64,000 nt of DNA from Deinandra increscens subsp. villosa (GCA_039602395.1 JBCNJP010000025.1:43970980-44034979); one strand, 5' to 3'; counted from the first letter of the stretch, positions 1 to 12,344 are shown. Notes: generated by a model not told the origin, from the sequence alone. Numbers and translations: made by a program.

Positions 1-3000
1 CATATCCAATCAAATTAATAGATTCACAACATGTCATTTTCTGGTTCCTAACACGTTTCCTACGCATAACTAATCATGCAATTCTACGCAACTTTTGTTT
101 AAGCCAGTACTACAATGATTGATCAAACTATATACCTTAAACATAGGATAAAATTCTCAATTTTTAGCATGCATAAACACGTATGTTTTATAAGCATTTC
201 TCATGAGAAGTTCAGAAGCAAACAAACTATTTATCATGGTTAAAATGGTTCAACAGTTGCTATCATGCTAAAACATAACTTGTAACAAACGGCTTTTGTG
301 ACAAAAGGACTGAGGTCTTAAAGAGAAATCCAAATCAAGAGCCCATTGCCATTTAAAAGGTAACATGTAGCAGTTTGTTTTAGAATATAATTACTCAGTT
401 CTGTTAGAAATTATTCAAGCAATCACATAGACAATTAGGTTCAAATTCAAGTTGGAGTTCAATATCATACAACATATCATCATGCACATTACCTTGCTAA
501 GAATCCAAAAATAAGGGCGAAAGTTCAACAAAACAAAGTGTAAACTATTAGATACCGAATATCGAAGGGTGCTTATCAAGCAGGAGAATAGCAAATTTAA
601 AATGAAGAGCGCCAACGGTTTTGTTTGTGAATTCTCGTAAGCGATGAGATAGCCAGCTTATGATAGCCAAAACTATACATTCCAAGAATGGCATGTGAGT
701 TTAAACTGGAACTGGTAAAGGTACCAGTAGGGAAGATGCAAATAACGTAATGGATAGTATAAAATTCGGAGAGAGGTATATATGTGCTTGACAGGATTTA
801 GCAAGGAATTTCGCGTAAATAGATATCGAAATGAACGTGTCAACGGTTATACAATCCAATAGAGTAAACATCACGGTAGGGAAATCTTCATTGTTCAAGC
901 TCACCAGTGTGCCCAATCTCCTTGGTGTTCTTGCGCTTCATGTGTCATGCTTCCTTTCTTGTCAAAACATCGGTTCAAATGATCTTCAAAAGTGAGATAA
1001 TGTACGAAAGTGTTATAAAAGGGTGTCTGCGAAACACAAAACATCAGGATATTCAAAAGCGGCTTCGGTTTGGGTTGCCTGTGCATAGCGTTTTTGCTAG
1101 GGTTCAGTGCAGATTTACCGCGAGTCAAAAGATCTAGTTGGGTGTTCCATAGAAAAGGATCGGGGCTATCACCTCAGTGAATTCTAGTGAGTTTATAAAA
1201 ACAGACAGTCGACCCAAAAGTAGTGTCCCTTAAACAAAAGTCGATCTACTTCTTAACACATGCTTCTGAAAGTTGGAGTGCTCATCCGATTCGGTGGTTT
1301 GTCATTCCTGTGGGAAAATCTCTGGTTTTCAAAATGTTGATGTTCACCTGATTCAGAACTCGCGTCTAAATCATGGCAGGAAATTTCGCTTCAGAAAAGT
1401 TTTCCTCTAGACTCGGACAATTGAAAGCATGAAGTTTTATTATTTTGGGTATTTCTCTTTTGGTAGGATTACGTAAGCGGTATCTGTAATCTCGGGGAAA
1501 GTAGCATTAAAGAGTTTTGTCAAGGATCTAGTCCCATTAGATGGAGTTTCTCATGACTAGGCTCTTGTGTATGACTCTAAAGTCAATCCTTGGTCCGGTA
1601 CTAGTCCCACATTCAACGTGCCACCAATGTTTATATATAGGGTGTACCGCAGCTAACCCACCACACTACCAGCACCTTGAAGGTGTACCAGCTACCTACC
1701 ATTACCAATTGTTAGTCAAACCACACTAGTTATTCTTATCGGAAGTAGAGGACATCAAGTTTTTCCCATACGCTTGAAGGTAAAGGGGGTGAGAGAGTAA
1801 AACCTCAATATGTTATGCAAACAAAAGGTGTAAGAGTTTTCATTCACAATACCAGAAAAATGCGTAAGGTTTGTTATTCTAGTGAAGGTCGTCGAGAGGT
1901 TAGCGCGTGCAGGACGAATATCATAAAGCTTCAGATTTCCAGAAGATCAAGATTTAAGTAGGCCACAAGGTTTAAGTTCAAGCTGGGTTCATCAATGAAA
2001 GTTTCCTGAATAGATGTTGAGGATCCGTATACTAGAAATTTGTCGGTAGTTGTTATGATATGAGCGCTAATAATGTACAAAATGTACGGATAACTTGGTG
2101 TACTTAATGTGTAAGAAGGGTAAGTATAATTTGATCACACAGTTAGCTATCGATAACAAGAAGTTCATGCTCGATGGGTGCAAATAGTGTTTCCATATAA
2201 AGCTTGGTATTGTTACCGCGATTGAAGCACAAGGTCATCTTATCATCAATGGTGTTAACTAGGAGAAAAACTAACCAAGAGTGTAAAACCCTTTCGGTTC
2301 AAAGCTTAGAAGCTTATCCAGGACATAAAGGATTACAATGCACGAGAATCAGAAATTGTCAGTTGCTCAATCATGAAAGGTTGAATTATGCCAACAAAAA
2401 TCAATAGTTCAGGCTCAGGAGATCAATCAGAATAGTCCTTACGTTAAACCTGGGAATCATTAGTTTGAAAGTTAGGAAGGATACTCACTAACATTAGCCC
2501 CATTGGAAATAAATATGCTTGCGGTGTGGTAGGCAGTTTGTACAACCGTGTCGATGTTGCACACAACAAGTATTGGTTCGCACAAGAAAATTAGTTAGGG
2601 AGTATGAATCTTCAGGGGGTACTTCACAAGAGCTTTCAGCCAATAAATACGCAACTCAATCCAATTCGTTCATGTAACGTTGTCTAGGTATCTGTCCGGT
2701 GAATGTATGTCCAAGTTGTCTCACGATCGTGAAGTTCTAGGGATTAATATGGCCGGTAAGATAGTAAAAAAAATAGAATTATGATTCAGGATGAGTTCAA
2801 ACCTGTCAAGGGTTTCGGCGAGAGTGTTCCTAGTTAAGGAAGTCTGGTCATTGAAATACATGAGTGTGACGGTGTCCCACCAGGACCAACTTTTCCTAAT
2901 ATGCTTCAAAAGGGTTCACGTATGGATTAGAATCCGATAGTAAAGGGGCAAAGTTAGGTGCGATAGCGTTTTCAAGGATAGATTACTTCGATCATTCGGT

Positions 3001-4096
3001 TGAGTTCAACTTGTTCAACATTCAACACCACGAGGAAAAGAAGAAAAAGAAAATTACAGGAATTTGGTCCCAACACGACCATTGGCTTGCCTAGTAAAAT
3101 CTTCCAGGGTCTCCATATACTGCAAATTACATTTACGTGTGCACCCGTAACTGTGATTTACTGTATATGATCACCCTAATTCCTCTTACTTTAGCTACCA
3201 AGTATGGTGTGGTCACTAACCCATGGTTATCTTGACCAGAATTTGTTAATGAGACAAGTTTCGAGAATAAAATGTTCGCTTCACTTTGAATGACCCACCC
3301 AAAGCGAGTCAGCCAGAAATTTAGCTCAATAGGATCTGAGTAGGGTTTATCACAATGAATCTAGCTTCGCTCGAAGTTAGAGGATAATTATCACACATAC
3401 TAGCGTGATCGCAATCCGATACACAAGAGGGAATTTCAGTCGACCCGCATAAGGATTCGTTGGGGTTATAAGAATTGTACTCATGTTGTATTATTTCAAC
3501 GCACAACGCGATAAAATCGAGAAGGGAGAGATCTTAAGAGATCACAGCAAATGTGAAGACGGTCATGGTAACGAAAGTTGATATAAGTGCCCCGTAGGTA
3601 GCTACTTGAATTCATACCCTGCTAACTCTAGTGAAGCTAAATAATTGCGCTACTAGCACATCGAGATAACATTTCCTGAACGGACGAGTTTAGAGATATA
3701 CGTAAGGCATGTATAGCAAGAACCTCCTAAGCTAAGTTAGAGGTTTAAGAGTCCATAGTATGGGCACTACGCCCAGTTGTTCAATCCGGGAGAATCCCGA
3801 GTAGCAATCAACTCGTCAAAAGTATAAACGTGATCCTTCGGTCTGAGACGACGTTTCGTCGTACATGAATGTTAACCAAGAGGTACAAAACTTAGAGAAG
3901 TTAAGAAAAATGGCTCAAGACTAACCGGCTCCTCGCCGTGAGTATAAGGGGATTGGATGATGTAAATCTTAGACAAGATGCGAGTAGGAGTGAGTATCAC
4001 GATGCATGAGAGAAATGTTTATGTGCAACTAATGCAAAAATAGTTACAGTCTAAGACGAATCTTAGTTCGCTGTAATCAATGGCTCTGATGCCATC
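1..4096. other. Non-coding repeat-derived DNA, no gene seen
   Basis: I find no open frame longer than about 75 codons that resembles a protein family. The sequence lies left of a primer-binding-site-like stretch (4084-4094 read on the minus strand), so it may be the internal region of a minus-strand LTR element that has lost or never had coding capacity (inference). A 33-bp block at 1631-1663 is identical, in reverse complement, to 35327-35359 near the 3' end of the gypsy element in the right flank. This supports an origin from a related long-LTR retrotransposon. Nothing else is recognisable. Confidence 0.4.
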
Positions 4097-4260
4097 TGTA
4101 ACAGCCCAGACCCATCGCACTAAGATATTATCCGCTTTGGCAGCCGGCATGCCCTCAGGCATCCGCCCCTCACGGATTTAAAACGCGTCTTGGTAGGGGA
4201 GGTATCCACACCCTTATAAAGGCATGCTTAGTTCCCTCCCCACCAATGTGAGACGTTACA
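4097..4260 (-). mobile_element. TRIM-type short LTR
   Basis: A 164-bp unit bounded by TGTAAC and GTTACA, as expected for an LTR with short inverted ends. On the minus strand it is preceded by a purine tract (GGGGGAGGAT, 4261-4270), as a 3' LTR would be, and followed two bases later by TGGCATCAGAGCC (4082-4094), close to the initiator-tRNA-Met primer-binding site. The sequence resembles a short LTR unit I recall as widespread in angiosperms, ending in GGGCTGTTACA; that recognition is from memory. Confidence 0.6.
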
Positions 4261-4326
4261 ATCCTCCCCCTAGGGGACCAGCGTCCTCGCTGGTACACTG
4301 GCCGACGATCGGCTCTGATACCAATC
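4261..4326 (-). mobile_element. TRIM internal domain with PPT and PBS
   Basis: Only about 66 bp separate the short LTR from the long LTR to its right. Read on the minus strand this stretch has the primer-binding site TGGTATCAGAGCC, a small hairpin CCAGCGAGGACGCTGG and the purine tract next to the LTR. That is the minimal architecture of terminal-repeat retrotransposons in miniature. It has no coding capacity. Confidence 0.55.
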
Positions 4327-5834
4327 TGTCACACCCCCAAAAATCCCACGCGCGATAACGCGCCGTAGGGAGCGTGACAAACCAGGATCGTCGTCCATTA
4401 GTTACACCAAAGGACCAATAATTAATAAAACGTTTCATATTTCATTAAAATATATAATTAGAGTTTTACAAATACGGAAGCGTAAATACAATAAAAGTAC
4501 TTATGTAAAATCTTTGTCACCCAAGGTGACGTGGCTTGTTCAAAGACATTGAAAGTGTTTCAAGACTCATGCATGCGTACTCGTGATACTCGAACATCTG
4601 CAACCTGAGAAATAACATGCTAAAAAGTGTCAACACAAAGGTTGGTGAGTTCACAGGTTTAGTATCTTCAAAACAGTACAAGTTGTGAGCATAATCACTA
4701 ATATATATCAGATAGCTAGCTAGGCTATGTACATGAAACTTTGCACGTGATGGTCACCGAAGCTGACGGTTGTTTATAGTTTGCCTTGTTTCGTTGAGGA
4801 CGAATATAACACCCGTTCGATATCCAATCGTGCCAGAGCGACTGGCCCGGGTGGGGTTTGTCAAACCCAGTAGTACTACAATATATTTCCCGCTATCATC
4901 ACCAAATACTAACGGTACCATGAGAAGGACTTTGTTGTCTAGTGTGCCTCAGTAATCAGTAATCGTGTGATATATAAAAGTCTAATTATCTCAGTTGTGT
5001 AAATCATGCATGTTAATCTCCCCCAACAGGATTTAAAACAGTAAAATGGGGCCGTGAAACTCACCTTTGGGTGCACAACAATTCCAGTCAAACAACAACA
5101 AGAAGTAGCAAGTAGCGGGTCTTGTGTACTCTACCAAACACCCAACACCTAACGAGCATATGCACATAAGTGTGTGTTCAATTGAAGACGACTAAGTCTA
5201 GACTAACGGTGAAAATAAATAATGTCCAACTATAAAATGACGAAGGTTCAATAAATCCAAAACGAGTCGAAGGTTGACATATTGCCAAAATCATAGTAAT
5301 TGCGAAAGTCGATGAATAGTAGTATATTATCGACTAACAATATATGTTCATGAAATCGAATAATATAATGTGTATATATAATGTGTATATATATTAAAAT
5401 ATATACATAATCAAATATATAATTATAACAGTAACGTATTCTCAAATGTACTTATATATTTATAGATTATTTATTTATTTATTTCAATAAATATACAACT
5501 CTAATGTTTAGAGGATTTATATCGCCCTTTACAACAAAATACATTATTCGTATGCGTAAATTTTTGCATAAATATAAGGATTATAGACACGTTCGTTTTA
5601 TATATATATATATTTTTTTCAAATACGTATATTTATACATTTTTCCAAGTACACATCCCTTATAATTTTGTCAAAAACCATAATTTTATATAATAATCAT
5701 ATTATACAAACCGACGGGATAAAAACGACGATAGCGATGTCTACGAGGATTGCTACGGCCCAAAATAACATGGGGAACGATCGATGATGGGTTTTGAGTC
5801 AACCAATTTCATAAAACAAAAATAGTAAAAAGTG

Positions 5835-5898
5835 GAGGTCACCGGGTTTGAACCCGTGACCTTCAAATCAGCAAACAACAACCTAACCAACAGGCCAA
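5835..5898 (-). other. tRNA-like pol III promoter remnant 1
   Basis: On the minus strand, TGGCCTGTTGGTTAGG (A-box-like) is followed by GGTTCAAACCC (B-box consensus GGTTCRANNCC) inside a self-complementary T-arm-like stretch (5838-5862). It lies inside the long LTR. A complete tRNA cloverleaf is not evident, so this is a tRNA- or SINE-derived promoter rather than a tRNA gene. Confidence 0.45.
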
Positions 5899-5988
5899 GG
5901 ATAGATTTGTTTACAGGTTGAAAAGAAATTCTTATAAACATCAACAGGAACGAAAATCGAGTTTTTAAATAAAACTGTAAAAGTTTTA

Positions 5989-6054
5989 TGGTGGTCGGGT
6001 TTCGAACCCGCGACCACTGCTATAGAAACAGAGGTCTTAACCACTGGGACAGAT
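5989..6054 (-). other. tRNA-like pol III promoter remnant 2
   Basis: On the minus strand, TGTCCCAGTGG (A-box-like) precedes GGTTCGAAACC (B-box-like) by about 30 nt, again ending in a T-arm-like palindrome. It is the second such unit within 160 bp, in the same orientation, inside the long LTR. It is too short and unpaired in the acceptor stem to be called a tRNA gene. Confidence 0.45.
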
Positions 6055-7034
6055 CGTGAAGTTGTTTCAAAACTCGAAAACTAGATAGATCACATATACG
6101 GGTCGGGTGTCAATTTGTGTCATCTTCATCACCCAACCCTAAAACCCATCAGACCTCCATTAAAATCAACCGAACCTTATGGAGCATGCTCAGAGACATG
6201 CGAAAACGTATAAGCACATGAATTCTAGTTGATACCTGGAATCACGACCAAAACGAAGGCTCCAAGGAGGGTGTTGACAAGGTTTATCGTTCCGCTCCGC
6301 GACACGATCTCAAATCTGTGCTCATCGCCCGCCCTTCATTGAGCTCGTTCTTGGCGATAGATGGTGGTCAGAAGGATGATTGTACGGTGCCTAAGGCGTA
6401 GACAATTAAGCAATGGTGGTGGAGTAGCGGATCACCACACGGCTCGCCGGTGGTGAATCAAACAGTGGGTCTCGGAGAGCAAAACGGGGCTCACGTGCGT
6501 GAGGCTTTGTGGGTGTTTGAGATTTGTAATTCATACGAATCATTTGGGTGAAAAAAAAACCGATCGAATGGCAGATGTAAGTGAGCCCTTTTAATCGGAA
6601 ATTTAATATCCGGCAGTTACTGGATTTGTAAAGCCGTCGTCATCGGTTTTAATTTTCGCTCCTTAAATCGTCTTTCAAAGAATGGCAGAGATAGTCCCTC
6701 ATTGATTTACAAAACAAGAACAAGGTTTGGCAAATGACGACGCCAGTCCCTCTTAGTTTAAAAGTGTTAACGGACTCTAACGAGGTTAACGAAAGATTTC
6801 TTTAACGGTGACTACAGGAGTGTATGTCCACATGTCTAACGTATGTCGTTTATAAAATTATAAGTCTCGTTTCGTTGCATAAAATGATGAATATAATTCA
6901 TAAATATATATAGTTTTTAAGTTCACATAAAATGATAAATCCTAAATCGTAGCGATACGTTTAAATTCACATAAAATCATGAAAAAGCTACGTATAACTA
7001 TATGACACATTGTCACATAAAATGATAAGTTATA

Positions 7035-7036
<2 letters not shown>

Positions 7037-7071
<35 letters not shown>
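7037..7071. repeat. (TA)n microsatellite
   Basis: Uninterrupted TA dinucleotide repeat within the long LTR, in an AT-rich stretch. Confidence 0.9.
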
Positions 7072-7077
<6 letters not shown>

Positions 7078-7324
7078 TAAAAGAATTATAAGTTTACTTG
7101 CCACATAAAATGACAAAACGCTACCATGAAATTATATTATATGATTTACATAAATTGATAGAATATAAAACGTCTACACTTAAGTGCATGCTCGTATAGT
7201 GATGGTTACACAAACCCTAGTTACTAAGGTCAATACAAGTCAACACATAAATGTTCACACAACATTTAATACGGTTTATGTTCAGTTAATGTTAGAAAAT
7301 GACCTGAAAAGTCGGATTGTCACA

Positions 7325-9157
7325 ATAACCCCAAAAGGAGTGCATAGTTAGTCCTATACATCATCGACTGAACCATATTTAATAGGGTTCGATTTCTCCT
7401 TTCACTCCATCGTTTAATTGTGGAGTTCTAAGAGGAGTGGGCTATGAAATAATTCCAGGCCTTCAGATGATTGAGGAATTCAGTGCTTAGGCATTCACCG
7501 CCTCTATTAGATCGAAGTATTTTAAATTGTTCGACTCAAATGATTTTGTACTTCGTTTTGAAATTCTTTAACTTCTCAAATGTTTCATGTTTATGCTTCA
7601 TTAGATAAGTATAAGCAAATCTACTATAATCGTTTATGAAGGTAACGAATTATCTTTCTTGATTTCTCGTGGCAGTCCTAATGGGTCTGCATACATCAGT
7701 ATGTATAAGTCCCAAAAGTCCACTGGCCCATTCTCCAACATTTGTGAACGGTGACTTGGTTAATTTATCAGATAAGCACGATACGCATTCATTTAAGTAG
7801 TCTGCATTTGTGGATTCGAGAATCCCTGCATTTTGTAGCTTCTTGATGCGTGCCCTGCTTATATGACCAAGTCTATGGTGCCATAACGAGGAATCATTAC
7901 TATCAGTTTTGTTTCTTTTAGAAACATAATAGATTTGATCATTTGTTTGAACATTTATTTCATATATACCATGTCTAGGTTTAGCCTCGAAATAAAATAT
8001 ATCATTAAGATAATCAAGAATAGTGAAACCCTCAAACTTATACTTAAATCATTGTTCAAACAATGAAGAAACATAAACAATGTTCCTGGATAAACCAAGT
8101 GCATATAAACAGTCAACTAGTTTAACTACAAGGCCAGAATGACATGTCAAAGAGTAAACACAGTTGCAAGAACTGGGACCTTATTTCCATCGCCTACAAT
8201 AAGTTCCATGTCGCCTTGTTTCAGTTTCTTCCACTTCTCAGGTTCCTGCAAAACATTAACAATGTGATGACCACATCCAGTATCAAATACCCATGTATTG
8301 GAGGAAACAGTGAAAAGTTCAATAACATTTATTGACATACCTGATGAGGAGCTCTGTTGAGAGCTTCTAGTCATCTTTAGCTTTGCAAGATGAACGGAAC
8401 AGTTACGTTTCCAGTGTCCCACTTCATTACATTCAAAGCAGATGCGCTCCATTAGAGGTGGTGACTTTGATTTTTCTGCTTTTTTGCCTTTGACCATATG
8501 AGCTTTAACCTTGGATTTCTTCTTGACACCTCCATCTTTGACCCCAAGCACATCGGATGTGGTTCTGATTTTGGCACATGGTAGAAGTGCTATGAGCTTG
8601 TCTAGTGTTTCCACTAAACAGTTAATCGCATGAATGCGATAACATTCGGGCAGTGTACTAAGGAAAATGTTCAACGCCATACACTCAGGTATGGGGAGCC
8701 CTAGCTCAATCAGATGGTCACGATGGGCCTTCATCATCACGACATGTTCATAAATAGAGGAGTCCGATGATACTTTACTATTCATAAGTTTTTGAAAAAT
8801 AGAGTATTGTTCATCTCTTTAAGGAAACTCAAAGAAATCTTTGAGCTTCCGAACAATGTCATAGGCACTCATGTCATGCAAGTTGTACCAGAAATCCAGT
8901 GACAAGCTGGGCATGATAAGGTCAGTTACCTCATTAGAATCATTGGTATGCTTATCCAATTCTGCCTTAGTACGGTCATTGATCAAGAATGATGGCAGAT
9001 TTGGTATAGGCCTGTCCAGGACATAGAGTTTGCCAAATACCCTAAGAACATTTCTGAATGTGGCTTTCCATGAGATGAAGTTGGTCTCGGTCAAAGTGTC
9101 CAACTTATGATTGATTTCACGGGTCGAGTTTTCAATAGCCTTCTGAAAAATAAGCAA
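7325..9157 (-). pseudogene. Ty1/copia gag-protease-integrase remnant (CP1)
   Basis: Broken polyprotein on the minus strand. From the 5' side: a gag segment (9157-8819); a second gag segment with zinc knuckle CFECNEVGHWKRNC and the aspartic protease motif WVFDTGCGHH (8785-8147); a GAG-pre-integrase segment (SSLWHHRLGHISRARIKKL, around 7900-7840); and an integrase core ending in SERRNRTLL near 7360. Frames change between segments and several stops occur, so it is inactive. The integrase is cut at 7325 where the long gypsy LTR begins; reverse transcriptase and RNase H are absent. The order gag-PR-IN identifies Ty1/copia. A tRNA-Met primer-binding site and an LTR lie upstream (10353-12344). Confidence 0.85.
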
Positions 9158-10352
9158 GGTATTTTAATTAGTATTTTCGATGTTTAGAATTCTCAAAAAA
9201 ATGTGGTAAGTATTTTATATTTAAGAATTATGAGAATTCAATCAATTAATTACTAAAGGCAGTTATAGCATGCAATCAGTAGTAATTAAGTGAAAGAACT
9301 GACATCAAATGTCAATTGTGAATGACAGGTCACAACTCTCGTTTATGAGATCGCAATAACATCGAATGTTTTATGCGATACGTTTAGCTTCATCTATGCC
9401 CACCCTATTTACAAAAATTTACGTTACGGTGCTAAAGGCTCCAATAATGCAATTTCTTGCAACTAGAGGAATAGTTATCCGAGGTGGGAACATGTACAAA
9501 TACGGTGCTGAAGGCTCCAATAATTGTACCTTAAATTGCACCCTACATGCCAAGTACGGTGCTGAAGGCTCCAATACTGATGTTTTGATAAATGCATCAT
9601 AAGTTGGGCTTGACCTGGGATGACATGAACTATTAATTTATTATTACCAGATAGGGATTTTAAACCAATTTTAAGATATATTTTTATCATCGAGAACGAA
9701 AAACTCTATCATCACTTGGGACACCATATTAAATAACCTATTAATTTAAAATTGCCTATGCGTTCGCGAATGATTTATATGTGTGTATCCGCCCATTAGG
9801 TCACTTAATCTTGCTAGAGCCTGATTAGCAAGATTAGTTAGGGTTAGGAGGTATACAAATATATTTAAATAAAACAACAACACGGTAGGCAACACTTGCA
9901 TCTTATGGCTTGTTATAGCTCCCACTGACCTCTAGGAATCCTCTTGGCTCCATGTCGGATCTTCAGTCTTTAGTTTACAAAAATAGAAAGCTTTCAAAAT
10001 TGGAAAGTTTCCTAAAATGGAAAGTTACTAAAAATAGAACCCCTAATTTCTAATTTTACAACTTCGAACCCAAAACACGGGCCATCTAACCAAAACTGCT
10101 AAATTACAATAATGGGCCAACAAATTGGGCCAAACCATAAACAATCACAACAACCACAAAACAATAAATACAAGGGTCGGGCTGATAACAAACATATATT
10201 TAATTATATTTATATTTTCAAAAAAATATATATTTAAGATAATTATCAAATAATTAAAATAAATAAATAAAATTTGCGATCTGGAATTAAATCGAAATCA
10301 CGAATCACCGGTTAAATAAAATACCGGTTATCAATTTGTTGCGGTGCTTAGT
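9158..10352 (-). other. Leader region of copia CP1, non-coding
   Basis: Lies between the CP1 primer-binding site and the gag start. It has no open frame of note. It contains the three-copy 22-bp repeat listed separately, and is otherwise AT-rich. Confidence 0.5.
9425..9576. repeat. Three copies of a 22-bp motif
   Basis: The motif TACGGTGCTGAAGGCTCCAA(TA) starts at 9425 (one base different), 9501 and 9555. Spacings of 76 and 54 bp mean this is a dispersed, not strictly tandem, repeat. It sits in the leader of copia CP1. Confidence 0.8.
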
Positions 10353-10364
10353 GCTCTGATACCA
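10353..10364 (-). promoter_or_regulatory. Primer-binding site of copia CP1
   Basis: The plus strand reads GCTCTGATACCA, so the minus strand has TGGTATCAGAGC, complementary to the 3' end of initiator tRNA-Met. It is one base inside the 5' LTR boundary at 10366 and fixes the element's orientation. Confidence 0.8.
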
Positions 10365-10424
10365 CTGTTCGGTTTTACAGTGGTATTCGGGTGACACATT
10401 TAGTAACATTGTTTTTACTAAACT

Positions 10425-10429
<5 letters not shown>

Positions 10430-10477
<48 letters not shown>
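10430..10477. repeat. (TA)n tract, left flank of foldback element
   Basis: TA dinucleotide run directly adjacent to the foldback element. Confidence 0.9.
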
Positions 10478-10481
<4 letters not shown>

Positions 10482-11149
10482 ATGGGAACTATTAATAACC
10501 CACTCTTAGAGAGATAACTAAATAACCACATCCTAGTGGCTTGATGAAAATACAGGTGCTATGGATGAGTGACACTTGGCACTCCTTTTTTTTTCTTTTT
10601 CTTTTTAACATAAAGGGTATAAGGGTATTTTACCCAAAAGAAAAAGTACATCCTCGTTTTTAAAACGCCTATAACTTCTTTATCCGAAGTCGGTTTTTTA
10701 TAAAAATTATACCATTGGACTCATCGCTTTTTTATCTTTAATTCAGATGTGGTCCCGACTTTTTTCGAAGGTTTTTTTTCAAACGTCTGTATTAACATCA
10801 ATGCTACAGAAAAAAGGCACCGGTGCTACCCAGAAAAGGACCAGTGCTACTTTTTGTAACATTACATAACAGTACGGACGTTTGAAAAAAAATGTAAAAA
10901 AAAGTCGGGACCACAACTGAATTAAAGGCAAAAAAGCGACGAGCTTAATGGTATAATTTTAATAAAAAACCGACAAAAGATGAAAAAGTTATAGACTTTT
11001 TAAAAATGGGGGGGTGTTTTTTTTTGTTGGGTAAAATGACATCTATACCCTTCCTGGTAAAAGTACCCATTGGACAAGTGTCATGCATCTTGTGGCTGAA
11101 ATTGGTTATTTGGTTATCTTTTTAAGAGTGGGTTAATATTGGTTCCTTC

Positions 11150-11154
<5 letters not shown>
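10478..11154. mobile_element. Foldback MITE with about 300-bp inverted arms
   Basis: The two halves are reverse complements over nearly their whole length. AACCCACTCTTA near the left end pairs with TAAGAGTGGGTT near the right end, and TCGGGACCACA near 10900-10915 mirrors TGTGGTCCCGA near 10750. The spacer is a short central segment around 10800-10860. Both ends (TAGGG...CCCTA) are embedded in (TA)n. There is no coding capacity. The superfamily cannot be assigned because the target duplication is hidden in TA repeats. Confidence 0.75.

Positions 11155-11216
<62 letters not shown>
11155..11216. repeat. (TA)n tract, right flank of foldback element
   Basis: TA dinucleotide run following the foldback element. 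Confidence 0.9.
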
Positions 11217-11218
<2 letters not shown>

Positions 11219-12344
11219 TATAACATACTAGATAAATATATAATTACAGATTAACGCAACGGAATTATTTACAATGCGAAAACTGTAAAACAGATCAGGA
11301 TTAAATCACCAGTTACACACAAACACGAAAATAAATAATTCTACAAAAATAAATAATATCTAAACAATTAGATTTAGATATACCTTAGCCGGATCCGAAC
11401 AACCGTTCGAGACTACGGGATACAATGCGTCGTTGCTAGGGTTGAAAGAAACGGTTGACTCGAACTGGCGAGTCAAATCAGCAATAGTCTTGACCGGAGA
11501 GGTCATCACGATTTCTTCGTCACTAAAAACGGGGTGACATGTGGATCTTGAACCATAAAATTTAGGTAGAGGCGGAATCGTCCTGAAGAACAAACCGGAA
11601 TCGGGGTTAGAAACCCCATACTCGACGGTCACCACTGGCGGCGCCACAATGGCCAGCGGTGGTGGCTCCGATCGCCGGAGGCAGGGCTGCGATGGTGGCC
11701 GAAGTAAGTTTCACCGGATAAAGATGTGTAGGCCAAGAACGGGATGGGATCACGGAGGTGGCGGCGACAGTAGTTGGCGTCGGCGGCTGCGGTGGCGTCG
11801 CACCGCCTTGATCAGCGGTGGTAGCGGCGGTACTCAGAACAGCAGCAGTACCAGCAGCCGGAGCGACGGCGTTCGCCGGAGCAGCGACAGCCGAGGGGGA
11901 CGGTCGGCAGAGGGCGGCGGCGGTCGGTGGTGGCTTGGCCGAAAGCCGCAGAGGGAGAGAGAGAGTTAGGGTCTTTTGTTTTTATAACTGATTTAAAACA
12001 ATTTGATTAAAGCTCAAATTCGTTTTAATCTCAATTATCCACTTAAAATTAAATATTTTAATTTTCATCACCATCCACTTTAATTAATTTAGCTGTTTTA
12101 ATTTAAATTCATAATTTAATTAAAATAATTAATTAATTAATTAACATTTTATTAATTACTAAATAATTTAGTAAATTAATATTTATCCACCTAAATTACT
12201 AAATTTAGTAATTAAGTTTCGGGTTCAGTTACCGACTACTAAATTGATCGGATTTTATGACACGTTGACCCAGTGTAACTCTTACGGTTCAATGATCGGG
12301 TCGGTCACGTTAATTTATCGGATCTAGACATACAATATCCAACA

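Larger units (their letters stand above)
4327..7324 (-). mobile_element. Long gypsy-type LTR (about 3.0 kb)
   Basis: Starts TGTCACACCC and ends TTGTCACA, with a tRNA-Met primer-binding site directly outside its 4327 end. It is therefore the 5' LTR of a minus-strand element. Near 4580-4650 it has the conserved motif (minus strand) of an ACTCACC block followed by GTTGACACT, also seen at 31930-31975 in the plus-strand gypsy LTR. At 7324 it abuts a copia integrase that is cut mid-domain, so the gypsy element inserted into that copia. Assignment to the Tekay-like chromovirus group rests on LTR length and memory of the sequence, not on coding domains. No protein-coding gene was found inside. Confidence 0.65.
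10366..12344 (-). mobile_element. 5' LTR of copia CP1 with nested foldback element
   Basis: Bounded by TGTTCGG and CCAACA on the plus strand and next to the primer-binding site of CP1. Its length of 1,979 bp includes a 0.68-kb foldback insertion with its (TA)n flanks (10430-11216). A GC-rich, serine/proline/arginine-codon-rich stretch at 11640-11960 stands out from the AT-rich surroundings. The matching 3' LTR is absent because the element is truncated by the gypsy insertion at 7324. Confidence 0.6.

Noticed and set aside
5835..6054. tRNA genes
   Set aside because: B-boxes and T-arm-like palindromes are clear, but no acceptor stem or full cloverleaf can be drawn, so I list pol III promoter remnants instead.
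11360..11647. 95-codon minus-strand open frame in the copia CP1 LTR, next to GC-rich sequence
   Set aside because: It has no ATG; it opens after a TGA with GTG as the only start candidate, matches no family I know, and lies inside an LTR. Kept only as a compositional oddity.
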